DNA of 64,000 nt. Source: an uncultured Clostridia bacterium. GTDB taxonomy: Bacteria > Bacillota > Clostridia > TANB77 > CAG-508. A program made the position numbers and the translations under genes. Positions 1 through 7,776 of the stretch are shown piece after piece. The notes beneath the pieces are model-generated. The model saw only the letters and a program-made list of their open reading frames with translations, had not been told where the DNA came from and made no database searches. The first letter of the stretch is position 1, and each line of letters starts with the position of its first letter. Location of the stretch: the NCBI GenBank assembly GCA_944386365.1, contig CALXAT010000001.1:62001-126000 (forward strand), in the 5' to 3' direction.

Positions 1-146
1 ACACACACACACACACACACACGATATGTTTAGCAAATAAAAAAGGACAAGGAAAGTTAAATTTAAATAAAAAAATAGATATAAATAGTAAAAAAGATAG
101 TGATATAAACCTATGAAAGATAGGATTATATTGCTGTCTTTTTTGT
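1..146 (+). repeat. Leader cassette, copy 1 (truncated by window start)
   Basis: The window opens inside a CA dinucleotide repeat of 11 units, followed by GATATGTTTAGCAAATAA and then about 120 bases nearly identical to the two other cassettes at about 3836-4102 and 6027-6292. It ends in the same terminator-like hairpin. In the complete copies the CA repeat lies inside a 23-codon ORF; here only the last codons of that ORF are in view. The cassette sits directly upstream of the first pilin-like DGR target, as in the other two copies. Confidence 0.8.
91..144 (+). terminator. Terminator/attenuator hairpin, copy 1
   Basis: AAAAGATAG, ATATAA and CCTA on the 5' side pair in order with TAGG, TTATAT and CTGTCTTTT on the 3' side, followed by a run of six T. 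It stands between the leader ORF and the pilin-like gene, so transcription from the cassette promoter must read through it. The same hairpin is kept in all three cassettes. Confidence 0.7.
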
Positions 147-228
147 GTTTTATACATATGTAAATTTAAAAAAAGTTTTTAATGTTAAAAGGCATATAAA
201 TAAAAGAAAAATGGAAGGGAGAAAAAAG

Positions 229-1509
229 ATGAAGGAAAAATTAAAAAATAAGCAAGGTATTACTTTGATTGCACTTGTTATTACAATCATAGTTTTGCTA
301 ATATTAGTAGGAGTAAGTATTGCGACACTAACAGGCGAGAATGGAATATTAACAAGAGCAAGTGATGCAAGAACACAAACAGAAATAGGAGATGAAATGG
401 AAAAGGTAAAGTTATCAGCAACAGGAGCTAAAGCAGAGAATAATGGAGGAGAAATAAAAAGAAACTATTTAAATGATGAACTTACAAGTTATATAGGAAC
501 AGAAGGAACAGATTATACATTATCAGAATCAGAAACAGCACCGTTTGTAGTAACATATTCAGATAGTGGGAGAAGCTATGTAATAGATGAGAATGGAAAT
601 GTAAGTGAATATGTAGACATAGCGGAATCTGTCGAAGTTGGGGATTATGTAGATTATAATCCAACAGTATTGGATAAAAGCGGAACACCAGTAGAAGAAA
701 ATAAATTAACATATACATCTCCAACAGGAAGTGGGACACAGCATGGAAACGGAAGTAGAGATCAAATATTTACAGCTACAGCAAATACAAAATGGAGAGT
801 ATTAGATGTAGGAAATGAAACAGTAACATTAATATCCGAAAATCCTATAACAATAGATGCAGGTGGAAACTTTAGAATGTATGGTGCAATAGGATACTTA
901 TATGCAGAACGAGAATTAAATGAGATATGTAAAATATATGGCTATGGGTATGGGGCAGATACATCACAAGTAACGAAATATAGTTATGGAGGGCCAATAG
1001 ATGGAGAATTGACAGGAGAAATAACAGGTTCAGGAGCAAGAAGTATAACCATAGAAGATATAAATAAACAAGCAGGAATTACAGAAGCAGAATATACAAC
1101 ATTAAATAGTGATTATGGAAGTACAACGAATCCAACAGTTAATGTATATTATCCAACAATAACTACATCAAATGGAAAATCAAGATCAGCAGGAGTAAAA
1201 AATTTGGAATATACTTCTTATTATTACAGCAAGACAAAAATAGAAAATCCAAATGCAAAAAATATGCTATTTAATGGAAACTACTGGTTAGCCTCTCGCT
1301 GTATCAGTCCTAGTTCAAGCTCCAGCAGCTTCATTGTGAGCGTTGTGTATGATGACAGCACGAACGCGGGCAGCTTGTGCAGTGGTGGATCGAGCTTAGG
1401 AGAGACTGCGTACAGCCATTTTGCGGTTCGCCCCGTAGTGATTCTAAAATCTAATGTCATAGATACAAATACAAATTATGAAACAGAAGGACATTGGAAT
1501 TTAAAGTAA
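229..1509 (+). CDS. Pilin-like surface protein with DGR-type variable C-terminus (copy 1)
   Basis: 426 residues. The start at 229 is chosen because GAAGGGAG lies 7 bases upstream and the N-terminus then matches its paralogs. Residues ~9-36 are a prepilin-type segment (KQGITLIALVITIIVLLIL): a short basic leader ending in Gly and a hydrophobic helix, but Ala where type IV pilins have Glu5. The middle contains a WRVLDV/TLISE stretch typical of the DUF6273 lectin-like fold. The C-terminus starts with NYWLASR and ends FAVRPVVILKS; the ~50 residues between are hypervariable and coded with many codons ending in C or T, unlike the A-rich remainder. The gene is closely similar to the one at 6397. Inferred role: surface-exposed ligand-binding protein diversified by a retroelement acting in trans. 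Confidence 0.85.
   Translation: MKEKLKNKQGITLIALVITIIVLLILVGVSIATLTGENGILTRASDARTQTEIGDEMEKVKLSATGAKAENNGGEIKRNYLNDELTSYIGTEGTDYTLSESETAPFVVTYSDSGRSYVIDENGNVSEYVDIAESVEVGDYVDYNPTVLDKSGTPVEENKLTYTSPTGSGTQHGNGSRDQIFTATANTKWRVLDVGNETVTLISENPITIDAGGNFRMYGAIGYLYAERELNEICKIYGYGYGADTSQVTKYSYGGPIDGELTGEITGSGARSITIEDINKQAGITEAEYTTLNSDYGSTTNPTVNVYYPTITTSNGKSRSAGVKNLEYTSYYYSKTKIENPNAKNMLFNGNYWLASRCISPSSSSSSFIVSVVYDDSTNAGSLCSGGSSLGETAYSHFAVRPVVILKSNVIDTNTNYETEGHWNLK
1282..1434 (+). other. DGR variable region VR1 (51 codons)
   Basis: From TAC TGG of YWLASR to CGC CCC of AVRP. Codon choice switches abruptly: most variable codons end in C or T (AGC, GAC, TGC, AGT), as expected when AAY codons of a template repeat are randomised at adenines. 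It aligns end to end with VR3 and VR2 with fixed columns (YWLAS, Ser, Phe, Val, FRP/VRP) and is three codons shorter than both. Confidence 0.85.
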
Positions 1510-1583
1510 CTCCCCCAATAATTAGATGAATTGCCAAGCGGGCCTTGTGTCCACAAGGCAAAGAAATTAGGAGAATAATATTA

Positions 1584-1831
1584 ATGCGTATATTAAATAT
1601 AGTAAAAACAGCTAAAGAAGTACATAAAAATGATATTATACTTGTAAAAATAGGAAAGTTTTATCAAGTTTATGGAAAAGATGCATATATAATTTCATAT
1701 TTTTTTGAGTACAAACTAAAAAAGTAGAAAAAATATATATGTGTGGATTTCTACAAAGTAGCTATAATAAAGTAATTGCAAAATTAGAAGAAAAGAAAAT
1801 AAATGACGTTTCTGTTCGAACTAATAGATAG
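1584..1831 (+). pseudogene. MutS N-terminal-domain-like small protein, frameshifted
   Basis: The ATG follows TTAGGAGA at 9 bases. The first 47 codons (MRILNIVKTAKEVHKNDIIL, then VKIGKFYQVYGKDAYIISYF) resemble the MutS domain I fold found as stand-alone small proteins in gut Clostridia. The frame ends at TAG within an A-run (AAACTAAAAAAGTAG), but the next frame continues the family pattern, KVEKIYMCGFLQSSYNK then VIAKLEEKKIN, to a TAG at 1829. A one-base slip in the A-run explains both. A hairpin GCCTTG-6 nt-CAAGGC (1542-1559) lies in its leader; the same leader and first 8 codons recur at 7723-7805. Confidence 0.65.
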
Positions 1832-1836
1832 ATATG

Positions 1837-1867
1837 AAAATCAATCAGTAAAATGATTGATTTTTTT
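1837..1867 (+). terminator. Rho-independent terminator
   Basis: AAAATCAATC, an 8-base loop, GATTGATTTT and a T-run. It closes the first pilin-like / MutS-like unit. Confidence 0.8.
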
Positions 1868-2026
1868 CACTTAGGTAGTGATAAAAATAAAAGTAAATTG
1901 ACAAACAAGCGTTTAAAGCTAAGGAAAATGTATTATGATATTTATATTGTAATTTAAGCTCCGATTTGATATACTTTAATAAAGTTTAAGTTGAAAGTAT
2001 AAGCCTACTGAAAGGGGTAAAATGTA

Positions 2027-3308
2027 ATGTCATACACAATGGAAAAAATTGTAGAAACATTTAGAAATGAAAATCTATCTCAGTTTATTGAGGCATTAAC
2101 AGGAGAAGATATAAAAAATTTTTTAATAGAAGTAAATCGCCAAGTTAGAGAATTAAATTCCGAAGAAGGTGGACTATATAAAGGAGATAGAATGATTGTA
2201 GGAGAGTGCATTTCCCCAAAAGGAGCAATACAGGAAAAGTATTTTGATAAAATGGTAGAATTCTTAAAATGTATTAATAGTCGAGAGGATATGGCGATTG
2301 GAATGTATTATTTAATTAATTATTTACATTTATTTCAAGACGGTAATGGCAGAACTTCTAGATTTGTATATGAAACTATTGCAAATAGTAATTTTGAAGA
2401 TTATAATGGGAAATTTTTTAGACATGAGCAGGGAAAAGAGACTTCAAGAGCAGGCTTTTGTGATTTAAAAGGAATTAAAGAAATAACAGATGCAAAAAAA
2501 TATAGTGGATATGCAATTTATAAGTATTTAATGTCAATGGATTTATTACCAGAAGAATTAAGAAGGGGCAATTTATATTGTGCAAGAACATATATTCCTT
2601 CGCCAGATAATGAAGGTGTATATATTAGCGAAAAAGCTCTAGATGATGGGATTTTATCATCAGAAGTACGGCTTAGTTAATAGAGCACTAAAAGATAATA
2701 ATGAATCATTTTCAGTTGGTGCATTAACAATCTTAATGATGATGAAACAAAAAGGGAAAAGCATAGCAGATTATAATACAGATTGTAAATGTTTTAGAGA
2801 TTTTAATAATTCTACAGCAACTAGACTTAGTATAAGTATTTTTGATGAAGACGATGGTGAGCCTAATTTTTCTGAAGTGTTGGCAGATTGGTCAAGAGAA
2901 GATTATATAAAAGCCATAAAAATTGCAGATAAAGTAAAAGAAATGTTACTAGATGTAAATATGGATATAATTCAGTATCCAAACGATTTTATATGTGAAA
3001 GCGGAGAAACTTTTCTTGATCTTTTTAAATCGCCTACTAATATAATACAAGGAAAAGAAGATGCAGATAAGTTAATTAATTCTACCATTAGAATTAATCC
3101 AGAGACTAGAACTTTTAATCATATTGAAACACTAAAAAAAATTATAGAAGAAGAAAGAGTAGAATTAGCATCTGAAAATATTGGAGTAATTGAACTAGGT
3201 AAACAAACTTATAGTGAACAGAAAGATGTAGTTGCAAAACAAAATGAGCTTGTTCAAAGAAACAAAATGATGCAAGAAAAAGAAAATACTATTGTTATTT
3301 GGAATTAA
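2027..3308 (+). pseudogene. Fic/DOC family protein, frameshifted
   Basis: Two adjacent frames together make one Fic protein of about 425 residues. The first frame (2027-2680) carries the Fic signature HLFQDGNGRTSR near residue 108, the AMPylation active site with its catalytic His and the GNGR loop. It ends prematurely at 2680, while an overlapping frame (from about 2655) continues YGLVNRALKDNNESFSVGA to 3308 with an acidic and coiled C-terminal region. The switch lies around 2655-2670 (TCAGAAGTACGGCTTA). Fic proteins transfer AMP or other phosphoryl groups to target proteins and are often toxins or effectors. Unless the frameshift is an assembly error, the C-terminal half is lost; the Fic core itself is intact. 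Confidence 0.75.
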
Positions 3309-3322
3309 TAAGGAGAATGAAT

Positions 3323-3781
3323 ATGGTAACAGAAGATTATGCAAATGCTTGTGCTGAAGTAGTTAGAATATTAGATTATATTCCATATAGAGATTATAAA
3401 AAAATACCAAAAGACATTATTTTACATTATGAAAAAAATGCAAATAGTAATTATAATTTCGAATATGATATAACACGATCTCTTGATGAACAAAATGTAT
3501 CAAAAACAGCAAAAACAATAATTGCAATTTTTTTTAGAGATTATTGGGCTACTCCAGAACAAAGAAATAAAATTTTGAATTATGAAAAATATGAAAGTAT
3601 AAAAAAAGAAAAGTTAAAAAAAGAGAAATATAATATTGATGATATTTTTAAGAAAAACGAAGATGAGTTAATCGAAAATACTAGATTAAATAATGAAAAA
3701 AATATATCAATTATGCCCCAAAAACAAAAAATGTATAAAATAATATTTGAAAAAATTTTGAATTTTTTTAAGTTTAAGTAA
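3323..3781 (+). CDS. Unknown charged protein, downstream of fic
   Basis: 152 residues, not recognised. The start at 3323 is set by AGGAG seven bases upstream. The N-terminal ~95 residues look globular (RILDYIPYRDYKKIPKDIIL; FFRDYWATPEQRNKIL); the C-terminal half is Lys/Glu/Asn-rich and ends with a short hydrophobic/basic helix (FEKILNFFKFK). It begins 14 bases after the Fic frame ends and would be co-transcribed with it. It could be a Fic partner or immunity protein, but nothing in the sequence shows this. Confidence 0.6.
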   Translation: MVTEDYANACAEVVRILDYIPYRDYKKIPKDIILHYEKNANSNYNFEYDITRSLDEQNVSKTAKTIIAIFFRDYWATPEQRNKILNYEKYESIKKEKLKKEKYNIDDIFKKNEDELIENTRLNNEKNISIMPQKQKMYKIIFEKILNFFKFK

Positions 3782-3863
3782 TTATGCTAAATTTAAAATA
3801 AACAGATTGAAATAGTTAGAAGTGTTAAAAAGATAAGGAGATATTATAAAAAGTTTAAAAATA

Positions 3864-3902
3864 TTGACAAACTTTCACAATTAGTGATATATATAGTATA
3901 AT
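3864..3902 (+). promoter_or_regulatory. Cassette promoter, copy 2
   Basis: TTGACA at 3864-3869 is followed by TATATA-type -10 candidates at 17-18 bases; a perfect TATAAT lies further on, at 3897-3902. Which -10 is used cannot be decided by eye. Conserved in copy 3. Confidence 0.6.
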
Positions 3903-3931
3903 AAAAGAAAACAAAAGAGGAGTAGAAAAGT

Positions 3932-4003
3932 ATGAAAATAAGAGCTGTAAGCCTTGAGGCTGTACACACACACACACACACACACGATATGTTTAGCAAA
4001 TAA
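3932..4003 (+). CDS. 23-residue leader peptide with His-Thr repeat, copy 2
   Basis: AGAGGAG sits 9 bases before the ATG. The product starts MKIRAVSLEAV, continues as alternating His-Thr (HTHTHTH) coded by the CA repeat, and ends DMFSK. The ORF lies between a promoter and a terminator-like hairpin, the layout of amino-acid attenuator leaders, but the downstream gene is a pilin-like protein rather than a biosynthetic gene. Against selection on the peptide: all base differences from copy 3 change an amino acid. The invariant core (GCTGTAAGCCTTGAGGCTGT plus the CA repeat) may act as RNA or DNA instead. Confidence 0.5.
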   Translation: MKIRAVSLEAVHTHTHTHDMFSK

Positions 4004-4046
4004 AAAAGGACAAGGAAAGTTAAATAAAAAAATAGATATAAGTAGT

Positions 4047-4102
4047 AAAAAAGATAGTGATATAAACCTATGAAAAATAGGATTATATTTGCTGTCTTTT
4101 TT
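4047..4102 (+). terminator. Terminator/attenuator hairpin, copy 2
   Basis: Same paired blocks as copy 1 (AAAAGA/TCTTTT, ATATAA/TTATAT, CCTA/TAGG) with a six-T tail, 67 bases before the pilin-like ATG. Confidence 0.7.
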
Positions 4103-4169
4103 GCGTTTAAAAAGTTTTTAATGTTTAAAAATATTTAAATAAAATGAAAAAGAGAAGGGAGAAAAACAA

Positions 4170-5246
4170 ATGAAGGAAAAATTAAAAAATGTAAAAGGAA
4201 TTACACTCATTGCATTAGTTATTACAATCATTGTATTATTAATTTTAGCAGGGGTAACGATTGCAACATTAACAGGAGAAAATGGAATATTAACAAGAGC
4301 AAGTGATGCAAGTCGAGAAACAGAAATTGCATCAGTAAGAGAACAAGCACAGTTAAATATAGCAAGTTATGTAGCAGACAAACTGAAAAATGGAGAAGAT
4401 TCAACAGTAAATACACCAGAAAAAGTACAAGAAATCTTAAATAATGCAAATACAGAAGGAAATAAATACTATAGTGGTTTTACAGAAACAGGAGTAACAA
4501 CACCAAATGGATATGAGGTACCATATGAAGAATTATATACAACTGGTACAAGTGGAGAAGAAACAGCATCAAAGACAGTAGAAGATTTAGTAGCAGGAGA
4601 TAGAGTGTATTATGATACAGGAGATACAAGTGTAGGAGAAGAAGGTATTATAGAATGTATTGTGTTATATGATTCTAGTTCAGAATATGGAGTACAAATC
4701 ATATCAGCAGATACTGTAGGCACTGTTACATTAGGAGATAGTGATTTTAATATAGCAATAAATTTATATAATAATGCAATTACAACATTAAATGAAAAAG
4801 CAAGAGATTACTTAAATGAAACATATGCATCAGATGCAAGATGTGTAGGAAGTGTACCAAATAATAAAAATGCAGAATCAGGTTATTTTACAAGTAGTGA
4901 AAGCTACATGACTGATTATAATAGTATGTTTAAAAATACAGATACAAATTATGAAACAGATTATAATCAAATGACAGCATTAGGGATAGCAAGTAGTAAT
5001 AACTATTACTGGTTAGCCTCTCACTATGTCAACTCTCACCCTACTAACAGCGACTTCTATGTGCGTTGCGTGAATACTTCTGGTAATTTGTACAACTTCG
5101 GTTACTTGTGCTATATCTCTCCTAGCGGTTTCACAAATGGTGGTAGCATTTCGTATGGCTTTCGCCCAGTATTTACTCTAAATTCCGGAATCAAGATAAC
5201 AAATGGAGATGGAGAAACTACACCATACACATTAGTAGCACCATAA
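4170..5246 (+). CDS. Pilin-like surface protein with DGR-type variable C-terminus (copy 2)
   Basis: 358 residues; GAAGGGAG precedes the ATG. Residues ~8-40 are the shared prepilin-like segment (KGITLIALVITIIVLLILAG, then VTIATLTGENGILTRA). The rest of the ectodomain differs from the genes at 229 and 6397: residues ~60-115 look like a processed pilin spacer and ~150 onward like a shorter DUF6273-type domain. The variable region (NYYWLASHYVNSHPTNSDFY and on to GFRPVFTL) aligns with VR3 codon for codon but ends YGFRP instead of YAVRP. It has the same AAY-derived codon signature. Probably secreted or anchored by the N-terminal helix. Followed by a hairpin at 5262-5295 without a T-run. Confidence 0.85.
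   Translation: MKEKLKNVKGITLIALVITIIVLLILAGVTIATLTGENGILTRASDASRETEIASVREQAQLNIASYVADKLKNGEDSTVNTPEKVQEILNNANTEGNKYYSGFTETGVTTPNGYEVPYEELYTTGTSGEETASKTVEDLVAGDRVYYDTGDTSVGEEGIIECIVLYDSSSEYGVQIISADTVGTVTLGDSDFNIAINLYNNAITTLNEKARDYLNETYASDARCVGSVPNNKNAESGYFTSSESYMTDYNSMFKNTDTNYETDYNQMTALGIASSNNYYWLASHYVNSHPTNSDFYVRCVNTSGNLYNFGYLCYISPSGFTNGGSISYGFRPVFTLNSGIKITNGDGETTPYTLVAP
5007..5168 (+). other. DGR variable region VR2 (54 codons)
   Basis: From TAC TGG TTA GCC TCT to TTT CGC CCA. Codons in variable columns are almost all NNC or NNT (CAC, TAT, TGC, TTC, GGT), in contrast to NNA elsewhere in the gene. Same length as VR3. Confidence 0.85.
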
Positions 5247-5532
5247 AAGAAGAAAAAAGTAGTGCCTTGGAAGGGCTTGTATGTTTTCCAAGCACAAAAA
5301 ATGTGGATAAGTAAGATATAAAAGTTGTTCTTTGAAGTTTTTTTTGTATACTCATGGGAGAATATAGAAGAATTGGACGAACAGAATAATAGCTAATAAA
5401 AAGGAGAAAATCAATATTTTAGATTTTCTCCTATATTAATGACTAACATAGCATAGAAGCTATGGACACTAATGTTTTATTAATTTAAATATAAACTATT
5501 CTATGGCAGAAAGTTAAGAAAAATTCAGAATT
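5247..5532. other. Intergenic region with hairpins
   Basis: No coding sequence seen. It holds a hairpin right after the pilin gene (GTGCCTTGGAA / TTCCAAGCAC, 5262-5295), a minus-strand terminator (5394-5432) and a short inverted repeat CATAGC-6 nt-GCTATG near 5450. Confidence 0.5.
5394..5432 (-). terminator. Terminator for the minus-strand PemK remnant
   Basis: AGGAGAAAATC / GATTTTCTCCT stem (5402-5412 with 5422-5432); read on the minus strand it is followed by TTTTTATT. Confidence 0.65.
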
Positions 5533-5935
5533 TTATTCATTTTTTAGTGGTCTTAACCTATATAAACTTTCAAGTTGTGAATTAATCTTGTCCCAGTCAT
5601 TTTGTGAAATAGTAACTAATTTTCCTTTTTTTTCTATATGGATTTGTAATTCTTATTTTGCTAACAACTTTTAATTGTTCAACTAAAACAGTAGAGTCGA
5701 TTTCGTCTAAATCAATATGAAACCAAAAGTTATCTTCTAATCTTTTTGTTGTTACTGGAAGAATAGTACATATAGGAGAATTTTTAGAAGTTTTTAATAT
5801 TAAAACAGGTCTTAATTTATTTTGCTCACTTCCAATATTTATTCCAAGATTACACTAGTAAATAAAATTATTATATATTGGAAATTTAGAAAGTTTTCCA
5901 TTATATCTTAAATTAGCTTTTTCTTTTTTATTGAC
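5533..5935 (-). pseudogene. PemK/MazF-family toxin remnant
   Basis: Read on the minus strand, the frame contains NLRYNGKLSKFPIYNNFIY, a TAG, then CNLGINIGSEQNKLRPVLIL and ICTILPVTTKRLEDNFWFHI, a characteristic MazF/PemK core (GSEQNKLRPVLIL). After a slip in an A-run near 5625 it continues GKLVTISQNDWDKINSQLES to a TAA. The in-frame TAG lies where the family usually has Trp, so a nonsense mutation is likely. No start codon with a ribosome-binding site is visible. Two lesions make this a decayed endoribonuclease toxin; no antitoxin gene is visible. A possible intact relative is at 37987. Confidence 0.65.
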
Positions 5936-6053
5936 TTTTTAATATAATATAATATGTAGTTGCTTATCAACCCAGTTCTTATATAGAACTGTTGCTAAGG
6001 TAACGTTTAACGTTAAAGATAACATAAAGGATATTATAAAAAGTTTAAAAATA

Positions 6054-6092
6054 TTGACAAACTTTCACAATTAGTGATATATATAGTATAAT
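6054..6092 (+). promoter_or_regulatory. Cassette promoter, copy 3
   Basis: TTGACA at 6054-6059 with TATATA-type -10 at 17-18 bases and a perfect TATAAT at 6087-6092, identical to copy 2. Confidence 0.6.
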
Positions 6093-6121
6093 AAAAGAAA
6101 ACAAAAGAGGAGTAGAAAAGT

Positions 6122-6193
6122 ATGGAAATAGTAGCTGTAAGCCTTGAGGCTGTACACACACACACACACACACACGATATATTTAGAAAATAA
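6122..6193 (+). CDS. 23-residue leader peptide with His-Thr repeat, copy 3
   Basis: Same ribosome-binding site, length and reading frame as the copy at 3932; begins MEIVAVSLEAV, then HTHTHTH, then DIFRK. The CA tract has the same number of units in both copies, so the frame through the repeat and the stop codon position are kept although the ends differ in residue identity. Real translation is plausible but unproven. Confidence 0.5.
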   Translation: MEIVAVSLEAVHTHTHTHDIFRK

Positions 6194-6236
6194 AAAAGGA
6201 CAAGGAAAGTTAGATAAAAAAACAGATATAAATAGT

Positions 6237-6292
6237 AAAAAAAGATAGTGATATAAACCTATGAAAAATAGGATTATATTGCTGTCTTTTTT
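6237..6292 (+). terminator. Terminator/attenuator hairpin, copy 3
   Basis: Identical pairing scheme to copies 1 and 2 with six T at its end. Confidence 0.7.
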
Positions 6293-6396
6293 GCGTTCTT
6301 TAAAAAGAAATTTTAAAATGCAAGTCAATTGTTTTTATATTATAAAGTTATTAAATTTAAAAATATAAATAAAGAAAAAAGAAGGGAGAAAAATAA

Positions 6397-7704
6397 ATGA
6401 AAGAAAAATTTAAAAATGCAAAAGGAATTACACTGATTGCATTAGTTATCACAATTATCGTGTTATTAATTTTAGCAGGAGTAACGATTGCGACATTAAC
6501 AGGGGATAATGGAATATTAACGAGAGCAAGTGATGCAAAAGAGCAAACGGAAATAGGAGATGAGAAAGAAAAAGTAGAATTATCAGCAGTAGGAGCATTG
6601 GCAAAGGATAATGGAGGAGAAATAAAAAGAAACTATTTAAATGAGGAACTTACAAGTTATATAGGAACAGAAGGAACAGATTATACACTATCAGGATCAG
6701 CACCATTTATAGTAACATATTCAGATAGTGGAAGAAGTTATTTAATAGATGAAAATGGAAATGTAAGTGAATATGTAGATATATCAAAATATGTTGGAGT
6801 AGGAGATTATGTAGATTATAATCCAACAGTATCAAATAAAAATGGAACATCAGTAGAGGCAAGTAAATTAACATATACATCTCCAACAGGAAGTGGAACA
6901 GAACATGGAAATGGATATACAAGTACGGAAGAAGATGAAGGACAAACATTCACTGCAACAGCAGATACAAAATGGAGAGTGTTAGATATAGAAAATGGAA
7001 CAGTAACATTAATATCAGAAAATCTTATAACAACAGATGCAGGTGAAAACTTTATAATGAGTGGAGCAATAGGATATTTATATGCAGAACGAGAATTAAA
7101 TGAAATATGTAAAATATATGGTTATGGATATGGAGCAGATACATCACAAGTAACAGAGTATAGCTATGGAGGACCAACAGATGGAGAATTAACAGGAGAA
7201 ATAACAGGTTCAGGAGCAAGAAGTATAACAATAGAAGATATAAATAAAGAAGCAGGAATTACAGAAGATGACTATACTACATTAGATGGTAATTATGGAA
7301 ATACAACGAATCCAACAGTTAATGTATATTATCCAACAATAACTACATCAAATGGAAAATCAAGCTCAGCAGGAGTAAAAAATTTGGAATATACTTATTA
7401 TTATTACAACAAGACAAAAATAGAAAATCCAAATGTACAAAATATGCTATTTAATGGAAACTACTGGTTAGCCTCTCGCTGTGTCAATACTGGTTCAAGC
7501 TACAGCGACTTCAATGTGCGCTATGTGAATGACTTCACCGTGGGCACGTACGCGGACAACGTGTGCCGTGGTTATAGTCCGGACTTAATCGGGGGGCCGA
7601 GCAGCAATTATGCGGTTCGCCCCATAGTAATTCTAAAATCTAATGTCATAGATACAAGTTCAAGTACAGAATATAATGGAGAAACGATGTGGAATTTAAA
7701 GTAA
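6397..7704 (+). CDS. Pilin-like surface protein with DGR-type variable C-terminus (copy 3)
   Basis: 435 residues; AAGGGAG precedes the ATG. The domain order matches the gene at 229: prepilin-like N-terminus (residues ~8-40), linker, WRVLDI/TLISE core and a C-terminal lectin-like domain ending YAVRPIVILKS. Most of the length is near-identical to the first copy, so the two are a recent duplication, while the ~50-residue variable region differs strongly (CVNTGSSYSDFNVRYVNDF against CISPSSSSSSFIVSVVYDD). This contrast of conserved frame and divergent patch is the hallmark of DGR targets. Downstream it shares an ~85-base segment with the first copy (leader and start of a MutS-like gene). Confidence 0.85.
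   Translation: MKEKFKNAKGITLIALVITIIVLLILAGVTIATLTGDNGILTRASDAKEQTEIGDEKEKVELSAVGALAKDNGGEIKRNYLNEELTSYIGTEGTDYTLSGSAPFIVTYSDSGRSYLIDENGNVSEYVDISKYVGVGDYVDYNPTVSNKNGTSVEASKLTYTSPTGSGTEHGNGYTSTEEDEGQTFTATADTKWRVLDIENGTVTLISENLITTDAGENFIMSGAIGYLYAERELNEICKIYGYGYGADTSQVTEYSYGGPTDGELTGEITGSGARSITIEDINKEAGITEDDYTTLDGNYGNTTNPTVNVYYPTITTSNGKSSSAGVKNLEYTYYYYNKTKIENPNVQNMLFNGNYWLASRCVNTGSSYSDFNVRYVNDFTVGTYADNVCRGYSPDLIGGPSSNYAVRPIVILKSNVIDTSSSTEYNGETMWNLK
7462..7623 (+). other. DGR variable region VR3 (54 codons)
   Basis: From TAC TGG TTA GCC TCT CGC to GTT CGC CCC. Locally G/C-rich with NNC/NNT codons. The flanks (GGAAACTACTGGTTAGCC; GCGGTTCGCCCC) are shared with VR1 to the base, giving clear edges for the exchanged segment. 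Confidence 0.85.
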
Positions 7705-7776
7705 ATCCAAAAAATCAGGTGGATTGCCAAGCGGGCCTTGTGTCCGCAAGGCAAAGAAATTAGGAGAATAATATTA

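Larger units (their letters stand above)
3836..4102 (+). repeat. Leader cassette, copy 2 (complete)
   Basis: Promoter, leader ORF with 11-unit CA repeat, 40-base linker and terminator hairpin, nearly base-for-base the same as copy 3 (6027-6292). Identity begins at ATATTATAAAAAGTTTAAAA and ends with the TGCTGTCTTTTTTGCGTT tail. It lies immediately upstream of the second pilin-like gene. Confidence 0.85.
6027..6292 (+). repeat. Leader cassette, copy 3 (complete)
   Basis: Same promoter, leader ORF with 11 CA units, linker and terminator as copy 2, with few substitutions. It lies 105 bases upstream of the third pilin-like gene. Upstream, 5975-6022 holds short palindromes (GTTCTTATATAGAAC; TAACGTTTAACGTTA) not present before copy 2. 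Confidence 0.85.

Noticed and set aside
5933..6026. Possible RNA gene: TTGACT/TATAAT-like boxes followed by palindromes GTTCTTATATAGAAC and TAACGTTTAACGTTA
   Set aside because: Spacing between the boxes is ambiguous, there is no terminator, and it runs straight into leader cassette 3; not enough to call.
6071..6328. Minus-strand reading with Cys-Val repeats across the CA tract
   Set aside because: It is the antisense of the leader cassette's CA repeat and has no ribosome-binding site; low-complexity artefact.
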